A program made the translations under genes and the position numbers. From Paenibacillus sp. KS-LC4 (GTDB lineage: Bacteria > Bacillota > Bacilli > Paenibacillales > Paenibacillaceae), in NCBI RefSeq assembly GCF_036894955.1, contig NZ_CP145905.1:6037001-6101000 (forward strand): 64,000 bases of DNA, read 5' to 3'. Position 1 is the first letter of the stretch. The number at the start of each line of letters is the position of its first letter. Of this stretch, positions 28,176 to 35,425 are shown piece by piece. Under the pieces are notes generated by a model, which was not told where the DNA came from, made no database searches, and saw nothing but the letters and a program-made list of their open reading frames with translations.

Positions 28176-28796
28176 ATGCAAAAGGAATCATCGAACGTCA
28201 AAATTATTAATGCTGATCCGAGCGCCCTCGGCCTATTCGGACTAGCTATCGTCACCTTGGTCGCATCCTCTCAAAAGCTCGGTATTACAACGGGCTACAG
28301 CTTCGTTATCCCATGGGCTATCTTCCTGGGCGCTTTCGCCCAATTATTCGCTTGCATTCAAGATTCCAAGCGGAACAATACATTCGGTACGACAGCCTTC
28401 GGCGCTTATGCGTTTTTCTGGTTTGCAGTCGCAACCAGCTGGATGTTTAAAATGGGTGTCTTCGGCACTGCGCTCGCAGGCGATGTGGATGGCAAACAGC
28501 TCGGCTTTGCATTCGCCGGCTACCTCATATTTACGTTATTTATGACGATTGGCGCAGTAGAAGCGAACCGTGTGCTGTTGATCATTTTCTGTCTAATTGA
28601 TCTATTGTTCCTAGGACTTACGTTCGACGCTTTCGGCGTTGCACCTGAAATTTTCCATACGCTGGCCGCCTACTCCGAGCTGGCCATTGGAATCGTATCG
28701 CTTTATGGCTGCGGCGCTTCCGTACTGAACGCTCATTTCGGCCGAAGCTTCCTGCCAATGGGCAAGCCTTTCGGCATTTTCAAGCCGCGTGCTTAG
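28176..28796 (+). CDS. acetate uptake transporter, GPR1/FUN34/YaaH (SatP) family
   Basis: About 206 residues with six predicted transmembrane helices. The N-terminal family signature appears as NADPSALGLFGLAIVTLV (canonical NPAPLGL in SatP). It probably exchanges acetate or succinate with protons. ATG 28176 follows GGAGG by seven bases. Monocistronic, with its own terminator. Confidence 0.85.
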   Translation: MQKESSNVKIINADPSALGLFGLAIVTLVASSQKLGITTGYSFVIPWAIFLGAFAQLFACIQDSKRNNTFGTTAFGAYAFFWFAVATSWMFKMGVFGTALAGDVDGKQLGFAFAGYLIFTLFMTIGAVEANRVLLIIFCLIDLLFLGLTFDAFGVAPEIFHTLAAYSELAIGIVSLYGCGASVLNAHFGRSFLPMGKPFGIFKPRA

Positions 28797-28807
28797 CCGC
28801 TCGCATC

Positions 28808-28850
28808 AAAAAACCGTCTCCCGCACCGATTAGCGAGGGACGGTTTTTTG
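28808..28850 (+). terminator. intrinsic terminator of acetate transporter gene
   Basis: AAAAAACCGTC pairs with GACGGTTTTTT, 12 bases after the stop codon. Confidence 0.9.
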
Positions 28851-29055
28851 ATTTATTTTCAAAACGAATCAAACTTGGGTATAACTACGTATAAGCATTT
28901 AGGCCTGCGTTTGCGGGTTTAAGATATGATGGATTAACGATTAAATGGACTAAAGCGTGAAGCATTAAAGGATTAAAGGATTAAAGGACAAATGGTTGAG
29001 GTTATGAAACGTTTGCGCAATAGATGGATTTTATAAATGAAAGGGGAAAGTGATA

Positions 29056-29481
29056 ATGGATAACTTGATTACAGGCCAGCCTTACCGCTTTAAGGATGAG
29101 CAGGAGCAGCAGACGGCACCTGAGGATACGCCAAATGTGAATGAGTGGACGTCCAAAATTGGCGACTCCGCCAAGCAGGAAAAGTATGTAAAGCAAGGCT
29201 TTCTGCGGAAAATTAAAAAGCACGCCAAGAAAATACCTTTTGCTAAGCACGCCGTCGCGATGTACTATTGCGCTCTTGACGAGAATACGCCTACTTCAGC
29301 TAAAGTTATTGCCATCGGGGCGCTTGCTTATATTTTGCTACCGATTGATTTGATTCCTGACTTCGTGCTCGGTATCGGCTATACCGATGATGCAGCAGCG
29401 TTCTGGGCAGCCTATCGCAGCATCAGCATCCATGTGACAGATGCCCATACAGAGATGGCGGAGAAATGGTTTGCGAAATAA
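29056..29481 (+). CDS. YkvA/DUF1232 family protein
   Basis: About 141 residues. An N-terminal charged part precedes the DUF1232 core, with TSAKVIAIGALAYILLPIDL followed by IPDF and IGYTDDAAAFWAAY. This motif marks a membrane-associated helical hairpin. Function unknown. ATG 29056 after AAAGGGGAAAG. It overlaps the next membrane gene. Confidence 0.88.
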   Translation: MDNLITGQPYRFKDEQEQQTAPEDTPNVNEWTSKIGDSAKQEKYVKQGFLRKIKKHAKKIPFAKHAVAMYYCALDENTPTSAKVIAIGALAYILLPIDLIPDFVLGIGYTDDAAAFWAAYRSISIHVTDAHTEMAEKWFAK

Positions 29482-29947
29482 ACGCAGACGGAGCAAAAGC
29501 AGTCCAGCTCGGACGCTGGCCCTTGCAGCCGCTGCTGGCGTAGGCGCCGGCTTACTGCTCGGCTTATTTATGAAGGCTGTTCAGCAGTTGACTGGTCAGC
29601 CTGTCTATACCTTGCTGCTCAATGTCGATTATATTCCGCTGCTGAAAGAGCTGGCACTATCCGAGCTAGGAGAATTCGCCTTGCACTTGGTCGTATCTGC
29701 GCTCGTCGGCATCGGACTAGCCCTCTTATTCGGAATCGTTCGCTGGCCCGTCGTTCGGCAAACCTATACTGCCATTGCAATCAGCCTGCTGATCGGCTTG
29801 GCGCTTTTTCCGACTACGCTCCTGTCCGATCGCACGCCCTCCATCGGAAGCGGCGCCGCATGGACCTGGTGGCTCGCTGGCCATGCCGTTTATGGGTGGG
29901 TGCTGGGGGAGCTGCTGGGACTTCTCCCCCGCAAACAGAGGCACTAA
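29471..29947 (+). CDS. small integral membrane protein (possibly YqhR-like)
   Basis: About 158 residues: a basic N terminus and four hydrophobic helices. The last contains WWLAGHAVYGWVLGELLGLL, which recalls YqhR-type proteins, but the match is from memory and weak. TTG 29471 is preferred because CGGAG is seven bases upstream. It overlaps the YkvA-like stop by 11 bases, implying coupled translation. An ATG at 29441 in the same frame lacks a ribosome site. Confidence 0.7.
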   Translation: MRNKRRRSKSSPARTLALAAAAGVGAGLLLGLFMKAVQQLTGQPVYTLLLNVDYIPLLKELALSELGEFALHLVVSALVGIGLALLFGIVRWPVVRQTYTAIAISLLIGLALFPTTLLSDRTPSIGSGAAWTWWLAGHAVYGWVLGELLGLLPRKQRH

Positions 29948-30020
29948 TGCAAGAAAATTTCAAGCTAATAAAGGTTAATGGCTATTTGCTATTGGCTGAG
30001 TATTTATTTCCCGTTTACGC

Positions 30021-30050
30021 AAAAAAACCATCCCGCCAAGGATGGTTTTT
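30021..30050. terminator. bidirectional terminator
   Basis: AAAAACCATCC pairs with GGATGGTTTTT between convergent genes; A- and T-runs on both sides. Confidence 0.88.
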
Positions 30051-30056
30051 CTGCAT

Positions 30057-30470
30057 TTAAACGATGTTCAGTTCGACTTTAATGTTTCCTCTTGTTGCTC
30101 TTGAATACGGGCAAACCTGATGCGCTGCTTCGACAAGCTCCTTGGCTACTTCCGCATCTACGCCAGCTACGGAAATGTCCAGCTTCGCTTCCAGACCGTA
30201 GCCGCCATCGTCTTCTTTGCCGAGCGTGACATGCGCGGTAACCTGAGTTTTCTCAAGCTTAATCTTTTTCATTCTAGCGACAACGTTCAAAGCACTTTCA
30301 AAGCAAGCCGCATAGCCGCCAGCAAAAAGCTGCTCTGGATTCGTGGCGCCGCCTGGGCCGCCCAGCTCCTTAGGTGCACGAATCGCTAATTCCAAAATGC
30401 CGTCCTCGGATTTAAGCTGACCATCTCTTCCACCTACTGCTGTTACTGTTGCTGTGTATAAATTTTGCAT
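30057..30470 (-). CDS. ohr: organic hydroperoxide resistance protein Ohr (OsmC family)
   Basis: 137 residues, full length for Ohr. The two redox Cys residues are in GGYAACFESAL and HQVCPYSRAT. It detoxifies organic and lipid hydroperoxides in the cytosol using lipoylated or dithiol reductants. It follows the ABM-domain gene by 14 bases in one operon, whose promoter overlaps a perfect palindrome. Regulation by an OhrR/MarR-type redox repressor is likely but the regulator is not in the window. Confidence 0.92.
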   Translation of the reverse strand: MQNLYTATVTAVGGRDGQLKSEDGILELAIRAPKELGGPGGATNPEQLFAGGYAACFESALNVVARMKKIKLEKTQVTAHVTLGKEDDGGYGLEAKLDISVAGVDAEVAKELVEAAHQVCPYSRATRGNIKVELNIV

Positions 30471-30484
30471 ATCAATCGCCTCCG

Positions 30485-30772
30485 TTATTGTTTTGGTGTG
30501 GAAACTTTAAGTTCTGGCGGTGCCGCCAGTACGCCGCGTGTATATAGGGCAAATGCCTTATAATGCGCTGTTTCATTATGTTCATCAATAGCCTGCTGAT
30601 CCCGCCATTCCTCCAGTAGGACAAAATGGCTTGTTTGCTCTGCATCCTCATACAGCTTGTAGCTTATATTGCCCGGCTCCTGCTGCGTCGCGGCGATTGC
30701 AACTTTCGCCTTCTCGATAAAAGCCTCACGAGCCTCCGCTTGCACCTTCAGAAAAGCTTGTACAATAATCAT
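30485..30772 (-). CDS. antibiotic biosynthesis monooxygenase (ABM) domain protein, YgiN-like
   Basis: 95 residues in a ferredoxin-like ABM fold. The core motif is SHFVLLEEWRDQQAIDEHNE, followed by HYKAF. Such proteins act as cofactor-independent quinol monooxygenases or heme-type enzymes. It is first in an operon with ohr, suggesting a role in oxidant or quinone stress. ATG start after GGAGGTAG. Confidence 0.88.
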   Translation of the reverse strand: MIIVQAFLKVQAEAREAFIEKAKVAIAATQQEPGNISYKLYEDAEQTSHFVLLEEWRDQQAIDEHNETAHYKAFALYTRGVLAAPPELKVSTPKQ

Positions 30773-30830
30773 CTGTGCCTACCTCCATGAACTGTACTAC
30801 AGCACCCTACCTTCTTATTACCCAAATTCG

Positions 30831-30885
30831 CAATTGCTATCCCTAGCAATTGGTATTATAGGCTAAATATGAAGTGGACTTGCAA
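30831..30885 (-). promoter_or_regulatory. promoter and palindromic operator of ABM-ohr operon
   Basis: On the minus strand, TTGCAA (30885-30880) and TATAAT (30860-30855) are 19 bases apart. Immediately downstream, CAATTGCTA and TAGCAATTG flank TCCC (30831-30852), a perfect 9-bp inverted repeat over the expected transcription start. The CAATT half-site recalls OhrR boxes. Confidence 0.65.
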
Positions 30886-30957
30886 ATAAATTGCGTAAAA
30901 TTTAATTTGATAAAACCAATATTACCGTAACGTTTCGTTGCTGTCAACTACAGTCGC

Positions 30958-31000
30958 AAAAAAATTCCCAAGACGCCTGTGACAGGCTCCTCGGGAATTT
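30958..31000 (-). terminator. terminator of the ATPase-nuclease pair
   Basis: AAATTCCC pairs with GGGAATTT around an inner CCTGT/ACAGG stem. Seven Ts follow on the minus strand. It is 48 bases from the extended stop at 31048 but 179 from the present stop of the nuclease frame. Confidence 0.85.
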
Positions 31001-31047
31001 ACTTAACTATACGATATGAAAATACAAATATATAATAGCTTGAATGT

Positions 31048-31195
31048 TTAAATCGTTATTGTGCCTGCACTCTTATCTTCTTGCTTCTCAAGCAGCACAG
31101 GATTATGTGAAAAATCCACCTGCTGCTCAGGAAACAACTTCAATGTCTTGCTGTTCCATTCTTCAATCTCTTCTGGATTTATACCCACAGCCTTT
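31048..31195 (-). pseudogene. out-of-frame 3' remainder of the nuclease-like gene
   Basis: In the -1 frame the sequence after the A4 tract (31196-31193) stays open for about 47 codons to TAA at 31048. It reads KAVGINPEEIEEWNSKTLKL and then an ordinary acidic tail. The composition looks coding, and the frame ends just before the terminator. One extra A would fuse it to the upstream frame. Confidence 0.6.
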
Positions 31196-31679
31196 TGGAT
31201 GCCGCAATGCCTGTAATTCTTTTCTGTTTTTCCAGCATATCCTGTGACTTCTTCATCTGTCGATCTTCCGTAAATGCAGTAAAATAATAAATCTGTTCGA
31301 CAGGCCCCACGCCGATCGTTGAAGCAAATGCAAGCGCGCGAAAAGTGGCTCCCTGAAACTGCTTTTTCACCTTTTTCCAGGTGTTGACCCCTATCCCTGT
31401 TTTCAACTCAATAATGTAAACCTTTGCCCCGCGATTACACGAGCCGACTAAATTCCACTCCAATATGATGCCATCCGCACATTTTCGATTCTCTGTATAA
31501 GTAAGAATATGATCATGCTCTTTAAGCAACCTTATATATTGTTTATCCGCTTGGGCTGTAAAATAGATTTCCAGTTCAGCAGCACCATCTTCCGCCTCTT
31601 CTCGCAAAGTGAAACGATTGGACAATACTTCATAATATGCTCCATTCACCCGGCTTAAATCATAACCGATGTCGACCAC
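31179..31679 (-). CDS. putative PD-(D/E)XK nuclease-like protein, probably frameshifted
   Basis: 166 residues as it stands. Not a family I can name. The middle shows a nuclease-like pattern: Asp69 in ADGIILEW, then a strand VYIIELKTG with Glu91 and Lys93 as a candidate ExK, then basic and Gln residues in WKKVKKQFQGA. This is the usual order of a PD-(D/E)XK active site, but it is inferred from one sequence. GTG start, with GGAG eight bases upstream inside the ATPase stop region; only four bases separate the genes, so they are coupled. The C terminus appears cut short by a missing base in an A tract near 31195. Confidence 0.6.
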   Translation of the reverse strand: MVDIGYDLSRVNGAYYEVLSNRFTLREEAEDGAAELEIYFTAQADKQYIRLLKEHDHILTYTENRKCADGIILEWNLVGSCNRGAKVYIIELKTGIGVNTWKKVKKQFQGATFRALAFASTIGVGPVEQIYYFTAFTEDRQMKKSQDMLEKQKRITGIAASKRLWV

Positions 31680-31683
31680 GCTA

Positions 31684-33105
31684 TCACTCCGTAAAATTCT
31701 GAATAAGATCCGTTTCTGTTACTAGCTTGACCAACGTATCATTAAACGTATCCATCACAAAACCATTCTCTGTTAACGGCAAATGCGTAACCTCTGTAAT
31801 GCCATTTACTACTTCAAACTGATAAGCATTAACGATTGAGAGGTCCTTAATAATATCTTGCTCCGTATAATTTAGCTTTTCCAAAAGTTTATCTTTATGC
31901 TTATGTTGAGCAATAGCTAATAGATTATTAATTTGCTGTGCCAAATTATCGCTATGTGTCGTCATCCAGATGGATTTCCCTTTATTGATTAGCCGAAATA
32001 AGAAGCGTACCATTCTCCGTTGCAGCTCGGAGTGCAAATGCGATTCAACCTCTTCAATGATCCAAAGCTTAGAGTCTTCTTTGGCTGTTAGGAAAATAGA
32101 TAATGGGGCAACTTCAGCAACAAGAGAAGAGGTGACGTGGAGCGGATAAGCTTGCTCACCGCCTCCTGGCTTAAACCTGAACTGATTCCCCGCTCCCTTT
32201 TCTACTCGTCCATCAAGCAGCTCCGAATTAAGAAAATGGATTTCATCCTGGTAAAATGCTGTGGTTTCTTCATTCGGGTCATGCCTTTGCAATCTGCTGA
32301 GAAACTGCGCGACAGGGAGCGTCAGCTCTGTACCGCTTGTATCCGGCAAACTGTTCTCGCTACCTTCCATTACATATGATCCAACCTCCAGCTGCTTATC
32401 AAAGTAACTGCCAATAATGGCACGATAAGTTTGCAAAAATCCCGTTCTGGACGCCGGAAAATAAAGTGGTGCATTACTAGCTGTTCTGAGCGCAGCAACA
32501 TTAAAATCGGAACATATCATGTTCACTAAACAAAGCTCAAGAAAGGTATTAAAAAATAACTGCTCATCTCTGGGAGCAAATCCTCTTATTATCACTTTTT
32601 TATTGTAGTCAATCTGAAAAGTAATACCGCTCTTTATAGCAAAAGTATTTAAGGTAATACTATCTTCACGAGGTAGAACCTCTTTTCTATATTTAGAATA
32701 GAAGGGTATTTGATTATTTCTGCTAATCTTCAAGCTGCCCGCGCGCACTGGAAACCTGAAAATTTTATTCAACAACTGTTCTTTGTTCTCATTAACAATA
32801 TCATTAAACATATTTAATAGCTCATCCTGAGCGGCTTCATTTAGCTCAAATACAGTATATTGCTCCTCATTTGCCTGCTCTAACCCCTGCATGAGGGTAT
32901 TCATGAATGAATGGTAGCCGGGATGCTCTGAAAGGTGCTTCCTAATCAACCCCCGTGCTTCGGTCAAAATCCCCCAAAGCAGCATCATTAAGTACGTCTT
33001 CCCGCTATTGTTTTTACCAACAAACAGCATAAAAGGAGAAACGATAATGTTGGCTTCTTTTATACGACCAAAATCCTTAACATTCAATTCCCATTGGTTG
33101 CTCAA
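31684..33105 (-). CDS. AAA family ATPase, OLD-like, of a candidate defence module
   Basis: About 473 residues. Walker A is GKNNSGKT at residues 30-37, the spelling used by OLD/AAA_15 ATPases. A signature-like SSLVAEVAPLSIFL is followed by Walker B LWIIEEVESHL and a His switch MTTHSDNL. There is no TOPRIM domain at the C terminus, unlike OLD or GajA. The region is AT-rich relative to its neighbours. The start is best read as TTG 33105, following GAGAGGGTGAG; GTG 33114 would touch that element. The next gene, four bases downstream, encodes a probable nuclease. The combination resembles two-gene phage-defence systems, but no named one is recognised. Confidence 0.82.
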   Translation of the reverse strand: MSNQWELNVKDFGRIKEANIIVSPFMLFVGKNNSGKTYLMMLLWGILTEARGLIRKHLSEHPGYHSFMNTLMQGLEQANEEQYTVFELNEAAQDELLNMFNDIVNENKEQLLNKIFRFPVRAGSLKISRNNQIPFYSKYRKEVLPREDSITLNTFAIKSGITFQIDYNKKVIIRGFAPRDEQLFFNTFLELCLVNMICSDFNVAALRTASNAPLYFPASRTGFLQTYRAIIGSYFDKQLEVGSYVMEGSENSLPDTSGTELTLPVAQFLSRLQRHDPNEETTAFYQDEIHFLNSELLDGRVEKGAGNQFRFKPGGGEQAYPLHVTSSLVAEVAPLSIFLTAKEDSKLWIIEEVESHLHSELQRRMVRFLFRLINKGKSIWMTTHSDNLAQQINNLLAIAQHKHKDKLLEKLNYTEQDIIKDLSIVNAYQFEVVNGITEVTHLPLTENGFVMDTFNDTLVKLVTETDLIQNFTE

Positions 33106-33315
33106 TCCACTCACCCTCTCAAAACCTCTTCTTAATATAAAATATGCCCGTTCTGCGCGGCTTTATAACGCTTTAATTATTACATGCTTCCTACTCTAAT
33201 ATGATAGCAATAAATGGATTACCCTACAATGCGCAATCCTGTCACCTCCCGCCAGCAACAAAATCCCAAAACAAACGTTATACATATATAGGAAAACGTC
33301 TAGGGAGGGTTCAAA

Positions 33316-34035
33316 CTGAATTTTCGGGAAAATACGCAGCTGCACAGCAAAGCTATTATTATTGCCGTCTTATTGGCGGGTACTATAGCAAGTCTCACTT
33401 TGGCCGATCACCTAAGAGCGGTGACAGGACGCGAAATTTATTTATTTTTGGATTGGGATGTGTTTCTGGCGTGGGTTCCACTGGGGCTTTCCATATTCAT
33501 TGAGCTGGGGGCCTTTTATTTAAAGCAGAAGCATACAGCTGTAAAATTGCTAATTTTGCTGCCTCTTGGGCTCGTATGGCTGCTCTTCTATCCAAATGCC
33601 GCCTACTTAATTACGGACATGCTGCATCCGTTTATGCGGGTTCAGGCCGATGGGGGCGGTCATTTTGTTAGGACGATGGAATTTTGGCAGCATCTTTTTA
33701 TTTTTATGACGGCAGCTTCGGTTGGCGTGCTGCTCAGCGTCGTCTCGCTGTACTCGCTGCATCAGCTTATTCGTCAAGCCTTTGGCGCTGTTATCGGCTG
33801 GCTGTTCGCCGTTGTTATTTTGCTGCTCAGCAGCTTCGGCATCTATATTGGCAGGTTCGTACGCTGGAACACCTGGGATGTTTGGGCAAGACCCCATGTT
33901 GTTTTCGGACAGCTGCATGAGATTGTAACGGATGCGAAGGCGGAAGTGCTGCTTATCCCCTTCACGTTATCCATCTTTGCCTTCACTTTGTTTTTCTATG
34001 TCGTGATTTACGCCTTTACTTGGATGAGGCGATAG
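33316..34035 (+). CDS. DUF1361 family membrane protein with probable CTG start
   Basis: Multi-pass membrane protein of about 239 residues. Recognised by its WLLFYPNAAYLITDMLH segment and the GIYIGRFVRWNTWD segment of DUF1361. The only codon with a ribosome site is CTG 33316 (AGGGAGGG, 33302-33309, six bases upstream). Starting there adds NFRENTQLHSKAIIIAVLLA, which completes the first transmembrane helix. The next alternative, TTG 33373, lacks a ribosome site and starts inside that helix. Function unknown. Confidence 0.75.
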   Translation: MNFRENTQLHSKAIIIAVLLAGTIASLTLADHLRAVTGREIYLFLDWDVFLAWVPLGLSIFIELGAFYLKQKHTAVKLLILLPLGLVWLLFYPNAAYLITDMLHPFMRVQADGGGHFVRTMEFWQHLFIFMTAASVGVLLSVVSLYSLHQLIRQAFGAVIGWLFAVVILLLSSFGIYIGRFVRWNTWDVWARPHVVFGQLHEIVTDAKAEVLLIPFTLSIFAFTLFFYVVIYAFTWMRR

Positions 34036-34045
34036 ATAAGCCTAC

Positions 34046-34080
34046 AGCCCCCTTTCCCGATATAGGCTAGGGGGCTTCTT
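34046..34080 (+). terminator. intrinsic terminator of DUF1361 gene
   Basis: AGCCCCCT pairs with AGGGGGCT, followed by TCTT. It overlaps the stop of the convergent sigma-like gene. Confidence 0.65.
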
Positions 34081-34291
34081 GTCCTTCCTTTAAAAGAGCG
34101 AGCAGCTCCACAATCATGCTCTGCATAGCATCCTCTTGCGGCATGCGGATAAATCGGCTGATCCGCTTCATCTCCGGCTCAAAAAAATGAATCAGCGCGA
34201 GCGTCGCCTGCTCATCATTTTGCTGAACCAAATGGAGCAGCCTCAGGAACTCATCATCTGACATAGCTGCTTTAGCGTTTTCTGCTTCCAT
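34067..34291 (-). CDS. sigma region 2-like small protein (RsoA/HTH_16-like)
   Basis: 74 residues, helical. The core FLRLLHLVQQNDEQATLALI with HFFEPEMKRISRF resembles the small region-2-like subunits of split sigma factors (B. subtilis RsoA; the HTH_16 protein of Tn916). It overlaps the 3' end of the region-4-like gene by 49 bases in another frame, with AGGCGGTG before its ATG. The two probably form one bipartite sigma factor. Assignment by pattern only. Confidence 0.6.
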   Translation of the reverse strand: MEAENAKAAMSDDEFLRLLHLVQQNDEQATLALIHFFEPEMKRISRFIRMPQEDAMQSMIVELLALLKEGQEAP

Positions 34292-34584
34292 TTGTTCACC
34301 GCCTGCTGGCTCATATTCAGCGCCTTGGCCGCTTGCGCCTCCGTCTTGCCCTGCAAATACAGCTCTTGAATGATCGTTCGAGCCTGCTGTGAAGGGAGCG
34401 CTGCGAGCAGCTGCTGCACTAGTAATTTCTGCTCCAGCTGAGCCGCGGCGCTGTCTGGACGGACGGGCTCATAAGTCAGCGAGCATTCATGCTTGCGCTG
34501 CTTCTTCGCCTGATACTGAATACGCCAGCCAATGCGGTAGAGCTCTTTTTTATAAAAATCAATGACCGTCCTCGCTTCATCCAT
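34243..34584 (-). CDS. sigma-70 region 4-like DNA-binding protein
   Basis: 113 residues. The C-terminal helix-turn-helix, LQGKTEAQAAKALNMSQQAV followed by NKWKQKTLKQL, matches sigma-70 region 4. No region 2 is present in this protein; the overlapping downstream gene may supply it. The ATG has GAGGAGG upstream. This is the SigO/RsoA type of arrangement, though with the region-4 subunit first and much shorter than SigO. Confidence 0.72.
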   Translation of the reverse strand: MDEARTVIDFYKKELYRIGWRIQYQAKKQRKHECSLTYEPVRPDSAAAQLEQKLLVQQLLAALPSQQARTIIQELYLQGKTEAQAAKALNMSQQAVNKWKQKTLKQLCQMMSS

Positions 34585-34815
34585 TTGTCGAAACCTCCTC
34601 TATTCTTGTAATCATCCCTAGTAATAGGATAATTATAACAATTATAGGATTTCGTTAGTGGACATTTGGCGGACATATAGCGGACTGCAAACGGACCAGT
34701 GTACAGCAAAATAATAGGTATTATTAAAGTTAGAGCTGTAGGAATGCTTCCATAACGGTTAAATTAAAGATATAGAGGTCATTTGAAAATGAATGGATAA
34801 TGAGGAGGATTTAAA

Positions 34816-35237
34816 ATGATGAAGCAAGCTGGTATTTACTCTTTAGTTGTTATCTTCAGTTATCTATTTGGGGTCATTTTTTATAAAGCGGCTTATTCTG
34901 CACTTTCGATTTCCGAGAGAAGTGAATATCATTTACTTTATACCGGAATTAATTTATTTTTTGTTTTCTGCACAGTTCCTGCTTATTTTATAATGATTCT
35001 CATCCTAAAGTCCGTGAATATCCAATCTACTGCGGTCTACGCCTTGCTCTTAACCCTTTTCGGCTTTATCCCCTCCACATTCGTCCCTTTTTGAGCGGGT
35101 TCGGTTTTCTTTTTCTAACGCCGAGCTATTATATTTCCGAGTTAGCCATTCTGCTTTATGCCTTTTTCACAGGCACAGCCCTCTCGTTTACCCTAGGAGT
35201 GAAGCTGCTAAGACGTTACCCCGCATTACTAAAATAA
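34816..35237 (+). pseudogene. frameshifted small membrane protein
   Basis: The frame from ATG 34816 (GAGGAGG seven bases upstream) runs 92 codons to TGA at 35094 and encodes three hydrophobic helices. Directly after the T5 tract at 35088-35092 the next frame stays open for about 48 codons (SGFGFLFLTPSYYISELAIL and on) to TAA 35235-35237. That adds a fourth helix and a basic tail just ahead of a terminator. One extra T would restore a single protein of about 140 residues. Family not recognised. It may be a real lesion or a base-calling error. Confidence 0.65.
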
Positions 35238-35250
35238 GGTGCACAACTAA

Positions 35251-35297
35251 GAGCAAGCCCAGGAATGCTGCGATTTCCCCGGGCTTGCTCTCTTTTA
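35251..35297 (+). terminator. intrinsic terminator after frameshifted membrane gene
   Basis: GAGCAAGCCC pairs with GGGCTTGCTC, then TCTTTTA. It starts 13 bases after the restored stop codon at 35237. Confidence 0.82.
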
Positions 35298-35425
35298 CTT
35301 CTTGACCACATTCACTTCCTTATTAAACTTAATGAGGCCTGTTTACAACCTAGCTCACAAATTTAATTTATATACCAAGACATCGACTTACCGTTAAGCC
35401 TAAGCAGCCAGCAAGCCTCCGCTCG

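Noticed and set aside
33201-33503. 100-codon ORF overlapping the start of the DUF1361 gene
   Set aside because: Low-quality sequence in a different frame; the DUF1361 frame with its own ribosome site accounts for the region.
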